Position numbers and translations under genes: made by a program. Below are positions 50,966 through 62,500 of a stretch of DNA of 64,000 bases, piece by piece (position 1 is the first letter of the stretch; the number at the start of each line of letters is the position of its first letter). The notes beneath the pieces are model-generated. The model was not told where the DNA came from. It ran no database searches and saw only the letters and a list, made by a program, of their open reading frames with translations. The stretch lies in the NCBI GenBank assembly GCA_030407315.1, contig JALQPE010001837.1, positions 1 to 64,000 of the forward strand, in the 5' to 3' direction. This DNA is from Asparagopsis taxiformis (taxonomy: Eukaryota; Rhodophyta; Florideophyceae; Bonnemaisoniales; Bonnemaisoniaceae).

Positions 50966-52195
50966 ATGTTCTCCATTCGCACTGCGAGTATCCTGCTCGC
51001 ACTCGCCCTCACTACTCTTGCACATGCTACAGGCACCATCCAACGTCTCGGCTCCTGCACAGCTCCAGGCTCTGTCTGTGCCGATGGTCTCGCATGTGTC
51101 GGCCCTGCAGGAAGAGAGCTCTGCAATGTGCTCATGGGTGTTGACGGAAGCTGTGGCCAGGACCCCTACTGGGTTTGCCAGGCCGGCCTCACCTGTGACA
51201 ACGGCAAGTGCCGAGTCGCTCCCATTGCCCGCGGTGGCTCTTGCAATAACCCCAATGACGTCTGTGACACTGGTCTCGCCTGTGTCGGCCCCGATGGTGA
51301 CATGCGCTGCAACACACCGATGCCGCTCGGCGGACGCTGTGGCCAGGACCCATATTGGGTGTGTGTGGACGGCCTTGACTGTGTCAGCGGTGTTTGCCGT
51401 ATGCCTGCAATCGCTGAAGGTGGCAGCTGTCGTGCCGAGGGGTCTGTGTGCGCCGAGGGATTGGTTTGCGCTGGAACGCGTCGCCGACAGAGGAGGTGCG
51501 TCAGACCGATTGCGCTCGGAGAGTCTTGCCGCCGCACCAGACGTTCAATTGTTGTGTGTGAGGAAGGTCTGGATTGCATTGACAATGTGTGCTCGAGGGT
51601 TGTGGGAGAGCGCGAGTCGTGCCTCGAGACAGGAACTATCTGTGCTGACAACCTTGTATGCGCCGGAAGCGGAACAAGAATGATGTGCGTGCGACCGATG
51701 GGTCTCGGTGATCGATGCGGACAGGACCCGTACTGGGTATGCGAGGAGAACGCAGAGTGTGTGAACAATGTGTGCACGAGACCGCTGATTGGCGAGGGCG
51801 GCCGATGCGGGGCCGAAGGAGCCGAGTGTGCGAGCGGTCTAGTGTGTGCTGGTCTGCGCATCCGGAGGAGAGCAAGGTGTGTGAAGCCGATTCAGGAGAA
51901 TGGACGATGCTCGGTGCGTGGGCTGTTCTCAGTGTGCGAGGAAGGTCTGGAGTGCATTGTCGGTAGATGCAGAAGGGGTCGTGAGATTGGCCAGGGAGGT
52001 TCGTGTTTGGCGGCTGGATCACGATGTGCGAGTGGGCTTGTGTGCGCAGGAACGACGAGTGACAAGCGATGCGTCGAGCCCATGGGAGAGGGAGAGCGAT
52101 GTGGAGTGGAGCCGTTCTGGGTGTGTGGAGAGGGGCTTGAGTGCTCGAATGGATATTGTGCAGGAGAGGATGAGGAGGAAGAGGATGATGATTAG
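50966..52195 (+). CDS. Secreted protein of six tandem 8-cysteine repeats
   Basis: A 409-residue protein with signal peptide (MFSIRTASILLALALTTLAH) and six tandem units of ~63 residues. Each unit has eight cysteines in two halves: first 'GSC...GSVCA.GLVCAG....C', then 'G.RCGQDPYWVCEEGLECV.NVC'. Units 1, 2, 4 and 6 keep PYWVC or PFWVC; units 3 and 5 have IVVCEEG and FSVCEEG with Arg-rich inserts. The tail is strongly acidic (GEDEEEEDDD). The halves resemble short disulphide modules such as EGF-like or Dickkopf-type repeats, but no known domain was identified with certainty. Codon use looks uniform and the frame is long and open. Probably an extracellular matrix or defence-type protein. Copia 52254 inserted 58 bp after the stop, likely in its 3' untranslated region. 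Confidence 0.85.
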   Translation: MFSIRTASILLALALTTLAHATGTIQRLGSCTAPGSVCADGLACVGPAGRELCNVLMGVDGSCGQDPYWVCQAGLTCDNGKCRVAPIARGGSCNNPNDVCDTGLACVGPDGDMRCNTPMPLGGRCGQDPYWVCVDGLDCVSGVCRMPAIAEGGSCRAEGSVCAEGLVCAGTRRRQRRCVRPIALGESCRRTRRSIVVCEEGLDCIDNVCSRVVGERESCLETGTICADNLVCAGSGTRMMCVRPMGLGDRCGQDPYWVCEENAECVNNVCTRPLIGEGGRCGAEGAECASGLVCAGLRIRRRARCVKPIQENGRCSVRGLFSVCEEGLECIVGRCRRGREIGQGGSCLAAGSRCASGLVCAGTTSDKRCVEPMGEGERCGVEPFWVCGEGLECSNGYCAGEDEEEEDDD

Positions 52196-52253
52196 GATGA
52201 CTAGATTGAAATAGGAGAGAACTAGTTGTAGGAGGGAGTGTGTGAGATGACTC

Positions 52254-52571
52254 TGTCGGATGTGGAATTTGTCACGGTGCACCAGAGTGATTACAGTACA
52301 CTCACGTTCCATTAATGGAATTCGTACCTTAGCGAATTTCACTACACATGACAAGACTATCGATATCGTAACTCTTATGTTGAACCCTCTATCACACTCT
52401 CGAGTTCATTCGAACCTTCGAGTATATCTCTGCCAATCTGTTCTCTCTCTATAACCAAAATCACTTGTTACAAGTAGTATAAATACTCTCTAGCACCAAC
52501 CGCTTCCAATTAAAAGAATCAGCACAGTGGCACCGCTGCAACTAGCAACTTGAATTCAACGGACTTTGACA
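52254..52571 (+). repeat. 5' LTR of Copia element 2
   Basis: 318 bp. TATAAATA at about 52480-52487 is the likely promoter. Confidence 0.92.
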
Positions 52572-52585
52572 GGTTATGGGCCCAG
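52572..52585 (+). other. Primer-binding site of Copia element 2
   Basis: GGTTATGGGCCCAG, complementary to the anticodon arm of initiator tRNA-Met, as in Drosophila copia. Confidence 0.75.
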
Positions 52586-52707
52586 AGCCGAACCGATTCG
52601 CTATTGTGCTCAACATTCGTTCATAATCCAAGATTATACTTCCATCCACAAGGCCCTCCAACAGTGCAATCAATCTTCGAAACAGTGCCAGAAACAATAG
52701 AATTGCA

Positions 52708-55700
52708 ATGGCTGAAGAAGAGAAAATACGCATCAAACCTTTTGATGAGAACGGTGACTACCGCCTGTGGAAAATAAGAGTCGAAGCAGCATGTGAGGCA
52801 AAGGATCTCACTGAAACGCTGATACATGACTCAAACCCATATGAAGAAGACAGCCCGAAGAAGAAGTCCTTTGATACTTCTCAGAAGAAGGCCAGTCACA
52901 TAATCATTCATGCTCTCAATGATAAACCACTACGTGTTATCATATCTGTCGTTGGTAGGCCATTTCAAATGCTCAAGAAGCTTGATGAGCGTTATGATTC
53001 TAGATCTACCGCCTCACGTATATCAAAGATGACTGAGCTTGTATCGCTCCGCTTTCATGATGTGCAAAAGGACATGGGGTCACACGTTGACAAGATGGCA
53101 GCACTAATTGAACAATTAAGGTCAATGGATACTAAACTACAAGAGGAGCTTGCTGTCGCACTCCTTGTAGCATCTGTGCAAGCTCCTGAGTTGGCACCAG
53201 TCACGGCCGCTATAGAAACGCTGGCTGATGAAAGCGCCAATTGGGAGGATATAACACAACGATTAATTGAAGAACAGCGTGCGCTCAAGTACAAGGTAAA
53301 ACCGCAACGTGCAAATGCAATTACTCAATCAGCGTGCCAGATTTGTGATCGCCGAGGGCACTCAACGAAAAAGTGCTACTTGAATCCGAATAATCCGAAT
53401 AATCGTCTCAATATAAGTGGAAGTAGCACTCTTAAAGAGAAAGCGCTGAAGGATACACCAAGTGCTCCAATTGCATTTGAAAATACGGTTACAAAAGATA
53501 AGAGAAATACTAAGAAGAAGGAAGTGCGTGTTGCAGTGGCAAGAGCATGCACTACAGTCGTTGGAAATTCATGTATGATGCTGGACTCTGGCACAACAAC
53601 ACATATGACGAAAGAATCTCAAGTCTTACAGAATAGTTCTGTATGCAACGTCCCGATATCCCTTGGAGATGACTCAAAGATTAATGCAGAACGCACAGGA
53701 TCTCGTACAGTGCAATGGAGCACACCAACAGGTACAGAAACTATAGAACTATCAAACGTTCTTGCAGCAAGAAGCCTGGCAATGGATCTCCTCTCTATAC
53801 CAGCACTAACTGCCAAAGGAATCTCCGTGCTATTTACAGCGAAGAAAGCGTTTTTAATTGATGTTGATAACAGCAATTCAATTATTGGTATTGCCCATCG
53901 TGACAACAACGGCTTGTACTTCATAGGTACAGAAGAGATTGGCGCATCATGCAGTGCGATTGAAAATAATGAAGATGATAACGTGAAAGCAGCCATGGCA
54001 GTGGTAACACGCCAACAAACGCGAAAACAGTCACCCATGCCTTTTCGTAACGAAAGTGACAGTGATAATGAGAGTGACACAGCAACCCAAACTACTGATA
54101 CTGCATGTGAAAGTATCTCTTCCGACAGTACAAACCCAAGTAATAGTGATACCGAAGTGGTTGTCGATGACATCGACATGGATCAAATCGATTTGTCCCG
54201 GATTGGAAACCCTCCAAGCTGCAATGAAAACTATACTCTCGATGAGAATGGCAATTCTAGCTATGAGCAAGTGTGGCACAAACGATTGGCCCACTTTGGA
54301 TCACTACAAGATATCAAGCGTATGATACAATTTGGAAAACTACCACCAGTCTCTGGAGATGTTATTAAATGCAGTCCATGCACTGGAGGAAAGTTCCGGC
54401 GTAAATATGACGGAAGCATTACCAAGGAATGTTCCCCAGGAGCACTCCATGCTGACCTTGTTGGTCCAATTATTCCTCCATCGCGCTCAGGACATCGCTA
54501 TTTCTTGACAATAGTGGATGAATATTCAAGGTTTATTGAAACTATACCACTCAAGACGAAAGGGGAAACATCTAGCGCACTATTGCGCTCTGTTGCTATA
54601 TTTGAAAGACAGTCAGGGACATATGTGCGTGTATTACACACTGATGGCGGATCAGAATTCTTTCCTGTCCAAAGAGAACTGCAAGAGAAAGGTGTTATTA
54701 TACACACGGCTTCACCGTACACGCCTGCCTCTAATGGACTTGTGGAAAGAAGCCAAGGTGCTTTGCTGTCTGCTGTACGATCAGTACTTATTGAGTCAAA
54801 TCTTCCTCTCTCTTTCTGGAGTGAAGCACTTGAACATGCCTGTCAATGCAAAAATGGAATGACACATGCTTCAACTAAGCAAGTACCCTATGAAAGACTA
54901 TTTGGAGTGACTAATCCACACATCAAGCATATACGTCCATTTGGATGCAAGGCATTTTTTGCTCCTAACAAGAAGCGCCTAGGCAAGTTTGAATCTCGTG
55001 CAATCCATGGCATCAACCTTGGACACGTCAAGGGCGGTATATACAAGATACTCTGCGGTAATGGAGTCCATGTAACCAAACATGTTCAATTTAATGAGTT
55101 GGAGTTCCCTGGACTTGGTTTACTGAACACAGACAACAGTCTGGTTCCTGACGGGAGCGACTCCGATGTGGAGCAGGAATTCTATATTCCTAGCTACACA
55201 GAAGACTCGTCATCAGAAAATACTACTGATACAAACGAAAATGATGCTTCTGATGATGATGAAATCATAGAGCCTGAGTCCATACACAATGCCAGAAGTC
55301 ATGATACTGATGATGGCAGTCACAGTGATCTATCAAATCAATGTGAGGATAATACTGTGACAATCACAGATCTATTTCCTTCCAATGAGGACGATGCACA
55401 GCTCTCAGGAGAAGAAACCAATGAATTTGACACGTATAATATGAGAGCAGCGACAGCATTGCCACAAATGATCACAACATGTGATGAACCTACAGTGCAA
55501 GAAGCGCTTTCATCACCAGAGCGTGAACATTGGATCAAAGCAATTGAAGAGGAATTCAACTCATTGCAGAAGGCAGGTACATGGCATTCAGAGCCATTAG
55601 ACAACCCAGTGAAACAACCTGCAAATATACTGCCATCTGGAATTATTCTGAAGTTGAAGAGGGATGCGATGGGAAAACTTCGCGCTTCAAGGCCAGACTT

Positions 55701-57063
55701 GTGGCCAGGGGGAATCTTCAGCGTCTCTACAATGAAAATTATGCAGATCTATACGCACCTGTTGCATGCTTTGAGCTGTTCAGGTTATTACTCACTCTGG
55801 CAGCTGCATTCGGATGGTCTAGATGTCACTTAGACATCCAATCCGCCTTTCTATATGCGAAACTTCCGGACACACTGTCTATTTGGCTCAAGCTACCATC
55901 TATTATTGGATAACAAGTGCAAATGGCTCAACTGTTAAGTTGTACAAGTCTTTATATGGCCTAAGGCAGGCACCGAAGCTTTGGTATCAAGAGCTCACTG
56001 CAGTTCTGCGTTCCATTCATTTCAGGCCTATTAAAGCCAATGAATGCATCTTTATTCGTTCTGAATCGTTCGGATTTGCTATCATACTGGCATATGTTGA
56101 TGACCTGGCCCTGTTTGGAAGTGATAGTCTACTCAGTGTTGTGAAGAAGGATCTTGCAAGACGGTTCAATATAACGGACCTTGGAGCCAGCGAGTTTTCC
56201 TTGGGGTTCGGGTGATGAATACCACTACAGGATATCACATATCACAGAGTGCATTAGCACATAAGATCATACAAACTGCAAATATGTGCAATGCTAACCC
56301 TGCCAAATCGCCATTACCCAGTGGACATGTCCTATACGATCCAAAACAAGAACGCTCCGAACAATCTAAGATGGAAATGTTAAACGTTCCATACGCAGAA
56401 GTATTGGGTGCAATGCTGTACCTATCTACTCGCACACGACCTGATATTGCCTCAGCTGTTTCTATGCTCGGAAAGTACCAATCAGCACCTGAGCAAAAGC
56501 ACTGGAGAATGATGAAGCAAGTTGTGAAATATTTGATTGCCACTTCGTCATGGGGAATCAGGATTGATGGAAAGAACGGAAAGGCCATCCTTGAGGCATG
56601 GTCGGACTCTGACTGGGCTCGGGATCTTCACAAAAGAAGGTCACGCAGTGGAATCGTCATCACTGTGAATGATGTGCCGATATGGTGGGCATCTCGACTA
56701 CAGACTACTACAGCATTGTCTACGGCTGAGGCAGAGTTCAATGCATTGTCTGAATGTGTGCGCCAGGTCATATGGATTCGTGGTTTTCTCAGTGAAATTG
56801 GTATCAAGCAGGTGAGTGCAACTAACATCTATCAGGACAACCTGGGAAGCATAGCATGGACAAAGGAGGTACAGGGATTACGCAATGTCAAACATGTTGG
56901 AATCCGATATCATTTCGTTAAGGAACACATCCAGAAGAAATATGTTCAAGTCAGCTACACTCCATCCGCGACGAATAAGGCGGACTCATTTACAAAGGCT
57001 TTGGTTGGTACTACATTTGCACAACATCGTCAAGTACTGCAAATTACACCTCCTGCACCGTGA
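52708..57063 (+). pseudogene. gag-pol: Copia element 2 Gag-Pol, three frameshifts
   Basis: A Gag-Pol starting MAEEEKIRIKPFDENGDYRL. Gag has the UBN2-type capsid and a regular zinc knuckle CQICDRRGHSTKKC. Protease: CMMLDSGTTTHM. Integrase: WHKRLAHFGSL and CSPCTGGKF (zinc), LHADLVGPI, VLHTDGGSEF and ASNGLVERSQ (Asp, Asp, Glu). RT starts with LPSGIILKLKRD and then breaks near 55685, where the next frame gives RFKARLVARGNLQ. A second break lies near 55900 before YKSLYGLRQAPKLWY and the active site AYVDDLALFG, and a third near 56205 before MNTTTGYHISQSALA. RNase H follows (AWSDSDWARDLHKRRSRSG). All three breaks are -1, as single missing bases would give. Unless these are sequence errors, the copy cannot make RT. 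Confidence 0.88.
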
Positions 57064-57070
57064 GGGGGAA

Positions 57071-57388
57071 TGTCGGATGTGGAATTTGTCACGGTGCACC
57101 AGAGTGATTACAGTACACTCACGTTCCATTAATGGAATTCGTACCTTAGCGAATTTCACTACACATGACAAGACTATCGATATCGTAACTCTTATGTTGA
57201 ACCCTCTATCACACTCTCGAGTTCATTCGAACCTTCGAGTATATCTCTGCCAATCTGTTCTCTCTCTATAACCAAAATCACTTGTTACAAGTAGTATAAA
57301 TACTCTCTAGCACCAACCGCTTCCAATTAAAAGAACCAGCACAGTGGCACCGCTGCAACTAGCAACTTGAATTCAACGGACTTTGACA
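57071..57388 (+). repeat. 3' LTR of Copia element 2
   Basis: 318 bp, one difference seen from the 5' LTR. Confidence 0.92.
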
Positions 57389-57393
57389 GACTC

Positions 57394-58203
57394 CAAAGTA
57401 ATTCGTTGCAGAGCTGCAATCGATAGACTAATTGTTTCACTGATCATTGAATGAAAGAAAATTGTTACTCGAATGATGTCTTGCAGGATGGGAGGTGCGT
57501 CAGAATATGGGGTGAGGGTCGGGTGAAATGCAGTGAGCATTTTATTTTCCTCTCTACCTGTCCATGTCAGGAAAAGAAAAGAAGCGATAACATTGCTATT
57601 ACGGTGACCTTAGAGTCTGTGGAGAGAGATATCGGTATGAAGGATAGTGAACTGAGGACCAGTTGCTATCGCCAGCCTCTGAACAAGATGGGTTCGAGCG
57701 AGATCGATTGCCGTCAGTGAGTTGTGGACTGTACAAGGTCTGTTATTGCAAGGGGAATGAAGGTTGTAGTTTGTCGGGCAGGGGAGAATATTGCTGTGGG
57801 TGTCCCCAGTAGGGGTAGGACAGGTTACGAATGATAGGAGGTACGGTCGGGACTGAAGTACTCCTCTATTATGGAAGGAGGCTGTGAAATAGCTGGTCGA
57901 TCTAAGATGTATTGCATGCGCAACAGCTGTTTGATCCAGATACAATACAATCTGGATATTGGCTTACTGTTATCCAGAAGAACAGATTGATGTTGCAGCA
58001 GCAAGTGATGGAGGCCAATGATTGACCGAGCACATAGAGTTGAAATGGAGCCATCACAGAAAAAGTGTATCGAATGATCTATATATGCTATTCTATAGAG
58101 GCACTACTGCATTACGTAAGACTATATTATTAATTATGATACAGAGGCATTAACATTAGACGATTTCTGAAGTTCCCATATGGGAATTGCATGGTAAATT
58201 TTG
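57394..58203. other. Spacer between two Copia elements, nothing recognised
   Basis: About 0.8 kb of former single-copy sequence downstream of the Cys-repeat gene. No gene is supported; its last five bases (TTTTG) are the TSD of the next element. Confidence 0.4.
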
Positions 58204-58318
58204 TGACGAATAACTATACACATTACACCACTTTACAGTACCTCACAAGTATTTATTGACGCTCGTCGTCCTGCCACGAGCTACAAGTAAAGGGACTAAG
58301 CACATCATTTCTTTCACA
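58204..58318 (+). repeat. 5' LTR of Copia element 3
   Basis: 115 bp, same as 62811-62925. Confidence 0.92.
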
Positions 58319-58332
58319 GGTTATCGGCCCAG
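58319..58332 (+). other. Primer-binding site of Copia element 3
   Basis: GGTTATCGGCCCAG: the initiator-tRNA-Met anticodon-arm site with one change (C for G at position 7) from Copia element 2. Confidence 0.65.
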
Positions 58333-58585
58333 CTACGCTTCATCCTTACCTCCAAGTCCCCCCCTCCTCCAGCCAGGTGACGCAACAATCCCACCCCCCG
58401 ATCCCGGCGACGTTAAATCCCGCCTATCCAATCCGGCGACGCTCCATTCCGCCGACAAATTCCGGCGACGTTAAATCCCGCCCATTGATCCCGGCGACGA
58501 CACTTTCCGCCTATCACACTTTCTTTTTTCTACCTATCCACCCATTCAAAAGACCCTGCCCTTGTTTTCGCTGCCAGAACAAACC

Positions 58586-59536
58586 ATGGATCCCATTCCA
58601 GCTCAACACGAACCCTCTACATCGATCCAATACCAAGTTGAGATACCTACCCTTTCAACAACCAATTACGTTGCATGGAAACTAACTGTCGAACACGTTG
58701 CGAATTCTCAATCATTACTCTTCTACCTCTACAACGCTGTTCCCACTTCAGAGTCACAACAGGTCACCAACACCCATATAGCCAAACACAATCAGGCTCA
58801 ACTTCTGGTTATACCTTCTCTTTCTTCTGAAGTTACTGCCAATTTCACAGATCAAGAACTCCACGGCCCAATCCACACCCTGTACGCCAAGTTAAGAGAC
58901 ATACTTACGGCCCAAAAACCAGAACACAACCCATTGCACCTTCGGCGTCAAGCCCAGAGCATCAAATGGCACACAAACATGTCTGTCACCGACTACATTG
59001 ACCAGCACAACTCCTTACGACAGCTCATGATCCGTGCAAATTATCCCGGTATCGCGGACGAACAAACTACAATCCGCTTTCTCCTCGAGGGAATCGAAAC
59101 GCATCCCGATTGGACAATCTTGCTTCAGGCCATAAACAGCCACACAGAGCTCAACCCTTCAAAACCTCTTACACTCAACCAGTTGGTGTCAATGATGATC
59201 AGCCACGACAGTATCAACAAGCGTGTGATCACGACCTCTCCCACCCGTCTGTTACCTATGACCCGCTCTAATCCTCGTACCTCTTATCGAAGACTCCCCC
59301 CCCCAACACCAATCAAAACCACCCTCTCAAAAATATGGGTTCGCATAAGAAACACAATGTGCAACCACCCCCAGGATACTTCGGAATTTGGTGTTCCTGG
59401 CATGGAAGCCCACACCACTCCACGGATGCTTGTCGAGCCCGAAGAGTACAAACTACTCGCCGCAACCTGCCGCCAAACCGCAAGCCAAACTTTAACAATG
59501 CCGCTGCAGCAGAACTTCCCAACCTTGATCATTTGA
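58586..59536 (+). CDS. gag: Copia element 3 Gag
   Basis: Starts at the ATG of MDPIPAQHEPSTSIQYQVEI. The capsid has the UBN2/Retrotran-gag layout: NYVAWKLTVEHVANSQSLLF, then LHLRRQAQSIKWHTNMSVTD and IRFLLEGIETHPDWTILLQ. After the nine-C run at 59296-59304 this frame loses sense, and the natural continuation is the pol frame, whose first residues hold a zinc-knuckle-like CSWHGSPHHSTDAC. The useful Gag therefore probably ends near 59300 and is joined to Pol; codons from there to the stop at 59536 are likely out of frame. Confidence 0.82.
   Translation: MDPIPAQHEPSTSIQYQVEIPTLSTTNYVAWKLTVEHVANSQSLLFYLYNAVPTSESQQVTNTHIAKHNQAQLLVIPSLSSEVTANFTDQELHGPIHTLYAKLRDILTAQKPEHNPLHLRRQAQSIKWHTNMSVTDYIDQHNSLRQLMIRANYPGIADEQTTIRFLLEGIETHPDWTILLQAINSHTELNPSKPLTLNQLVSMMISHDSINKRVITTSPTRLLPMTRSNPRTSYRRLPPPTPIKTTLSKIWVRIRNTMCNHPQDTSEFGVPGMEAHTTPRMLVEPEEYKLLAATCRQTASQTLTMPLQQNFPTLII
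59296..59304 (+). other. Nine-C run at the Gag-Pol frame change
   Basis: Gag and Pol frames differ by -1 exactly across this homopolymer. One more C would make a single Gag-Pol frame, the common Copia arrangement. It is either a length error, a real deletion, or a slippage site. Confidence 0.6.
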
Positions 59537-62500
59537 ATGAATGCCCTTCACCGCAAAATTACCAACCAATTCATACCGATCCCAATCTCATTCTCTCCGA
59601 CAATTCCGACTCTGTACGTCCTCAAGAGAACGCTTCATTCCTCCTCGATTCAGGCGCTAACCCTACACATCTTGCTCACCCTCTCCCAGGAATGAAACCC
59701 TCATCCTCTTATACCACAACAGCTAATGGCGAACATTCTCCATCCACACACCGAGACACGATCTGCATCCCCCTTCCCAACAAACACAGTCTACCTTCAC
59801 ACACTGCTGTCGTAGTACCCACCCTACACACCAACCTACTATCAGTAGGACAGATCACTAAAACCCATGATGTTTTGTTTCAGGACAAGTATGCATTCAT
59901 TACAACGAAATCCCCACCACCTCCTCCACATTCCATACTTGCAACAATACCCAAAGGCCGAAATGGCTTATACACCACTCACTTACCCATTAACGCAGCT
60001 GCTGCGTATGCTGCGCGCACTATACCACCCAAACGCTCTAAAGCTCAAAACCCTAAACGTGCCAAGAAAAACCTCCCCTCCCCTAATCCACCTCGCATAC
60101 CACATACACCCATGGTCAAAAAGAGCCGTCTTCACTCCTCCAAAATACATCAGATCGACCGAAAATTGAATCCAAAGAGAAAACCTTCCCTCCGTAGCCG
60201 TCCGCTACCAAAAATTCGCGTTCCACTTCCCAGCACCATCAGAGACTACTATCATTGGCATCTCAAAATGAACCACGCTCACCCAACAAAAATCCACCAC
60301 ATGGCTAAACAAAACCTGGTAGACAACATGCCAGCCTCCCTCCGACGCACTCCACCAAAATTCACTTGTTCTGGATGCGCGTTGGGCAAAACTGCGGCTG
60401 CTCCTTTTCGCAGACATCCGCGCATGGACGCTATCGGAACACACCTTCACACAGATATCTGCGGTCCAATGCCAACCCCTTCCTTTGAGGGTAACCGCTA
60501 CTTCATCACTTTCTTAGATCAAGGCAGTCGTTACCTTACTGTCCATTGTGCACCATCCAAAGCAGCTGCAGGAGCCAAACTCGCTGACCACATTCTCTTC
60601 ACTCATGCCACAACTCCACACCGCATCAGACACCTTACTTCTGACAATGCAAAAGAGTTCTACACTCAAAGACTCAATAACCTTTACACCTCCGAACACA
60701 TCGACACCCATCCCAGCATTCCTCATACTCCACAAGAAAATGCGCTTGCCGAACGCATCAATCGTTCGATTCTAAACACTGCCCGAGCCACCCTTCTCGC
60801 ATCTGGACTACCATTGGAATTATGGGACTTCGCTGTACTCTCCGCAACAGATGTCCATAACCACACACCCCACAACGCAACCCAACAACTTCCAGCCGCT
60901 CTATGGTTCGCCGTCAAACCAAACGTTATCACTCTCCTTCCTTTCGGTACAACAGGCTATGTCCACAACCCAGCTCCCCTCTCGAAACTACAGCCGCGGG
61001 CCACTCTACTTCACTACATTGGTCGCTGCGATGCACGTCACTACTACACATATGATCCTACAACGCACAAAACAGGTCGCTGCCGTATGGCTGACTTTAA
61101 ACCATACCATCCAACCACTGATCCCGTCCGAGTTATTTCATCTTCAGCCCACACAGCAGTTTCTCTCGCTACCGAGCCCAAAACTCTCTCAGAAGCACGC
61201 GCTGCTCCTGATGCCCAAGAATGGTCAATAGCATGGAATAAGGAACTTGACAGCCTTGAAAAACGAGGCACACTTACTTTCATCCACAAATCCAAACTTC
61301 CCCCAGGAGCCCGCCTGCTACCCGTCACTACCGTTCTCAAATTGAAACGAGACAGTGACGGAAATCCCATTCTTCGCAAGGCACGTTGCACCGTACGCGG
61401 TGATCGCCAGATACCCGATGTACATTTCGATCCAAATGATATCTCTAGCCCCGTTGCCAACCGTGACGCCATTCGCTCCGCTCTTGCTATGGCCGCTGCC
61501 CATGGCTTTTCCACCTTCCACTGGGATCTGGAGTCCGCTTTTCTCCATGAGCGATTCACTGAAGACCGCCAGATTTACCTCCACCAGCCTACACGCTTTG
61601 ACGGTTCACAAAAATATCCCGACCATGTCGCAAGGCTTACGGGAAATATGTATGGCTGCAAGCAGGCCTGCAAAATATTTACCGAGGGTCTAGCCACATT
61701 CCTCCTGCAAAACAACTTCACCCGCCTCCCATCCGATTCCAGTTCGTTCATCCAATACCACCCTACTGAAAAGTCACTCTTCATACTCCTCGTCATTACG
61801 GTTGACGACTTCCTTGTCATTACCAATCACATCCCTCTCGCCAACAAGGTCAAACAAACCTTGCGATCTAAATACTCCCTCAAAGACCTTGGGCAAGTGA
61901 GCCACATTCTTGGCTGGAAGGTTGACCATTCTTCTTCAGGAATTACAATTTCACAGCCTGGCTACATTTCCTCACTGCTTGATCGCTTCCAGCTCTCCAA
62001 TGCAAAAACGTTCACCTCCCCGATTGCAACTGAGCTTCTAGTCCCGTCTTCCACGTCCAACACACTCCTGGACACATCTAAGTTTGACTACAAAAGCTTA
62101 ATCGGATCTCTGCGCTACTTAGCGGATTCAACCCGCCCTGATATCTCCTTTATAGTGAGCTACCTTGGTCGAGTCGCACACAATCCGACTTCCCACGACT
62201 GGAAAGCGGCCATCCGCGTCCTTCGTTACCTCAAAACCTCCATTACGTCCGGCATTCACTATTCTCGCCGCTTCACGTCATCCCTTGAAGCCTTTTCAGA
62301 CTCAGACTATGCATCTTGCCCCACTACAAGACGTTCCACTACTGGTTCCATTATCTTTTACAATGGTTCCCCAATCGCCTGGCAGTCCCGTCGACAACGC
62401 TGCGTCTCACCTTCTACTTTTACTGCAGAATACATTGCAGCCTTTCACACCACGCAGCTCCTCAAGACCACAGCTAATTTTTTTGCCGACGTTGGTATCC

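Larger units (their letters stand above)
52254..57388 (+). mobile_element. Copia LTR retrotransposon with frameshifted pol
   Basis: 5,135 bp. Two 318-bp LTRs (52254-52571 and 57071-57388) starting TGTCGGATGTGG and ending TTTGACA, one difference seen (AAAGAATCAG versus AAAGAACCAG). Exact TSD GACTC (52249-52253 and 57389-57393). Primer site GGTTATGGGCCCAG directly follows the left LTR; GTGAGGGGGAA precedes the right LTR. Gag-Pol has three frameshifts, all in RT and RNase H, although the near-identical LTRs say it is young. Confidence 0.93.

Noticed and set aside
57394..58203. A cysteine-containing 89-residue protein at 57451-57720
   Set aside because: No signal peptide or related sequence; the minus-strand frame over the same bases looks equally likely.
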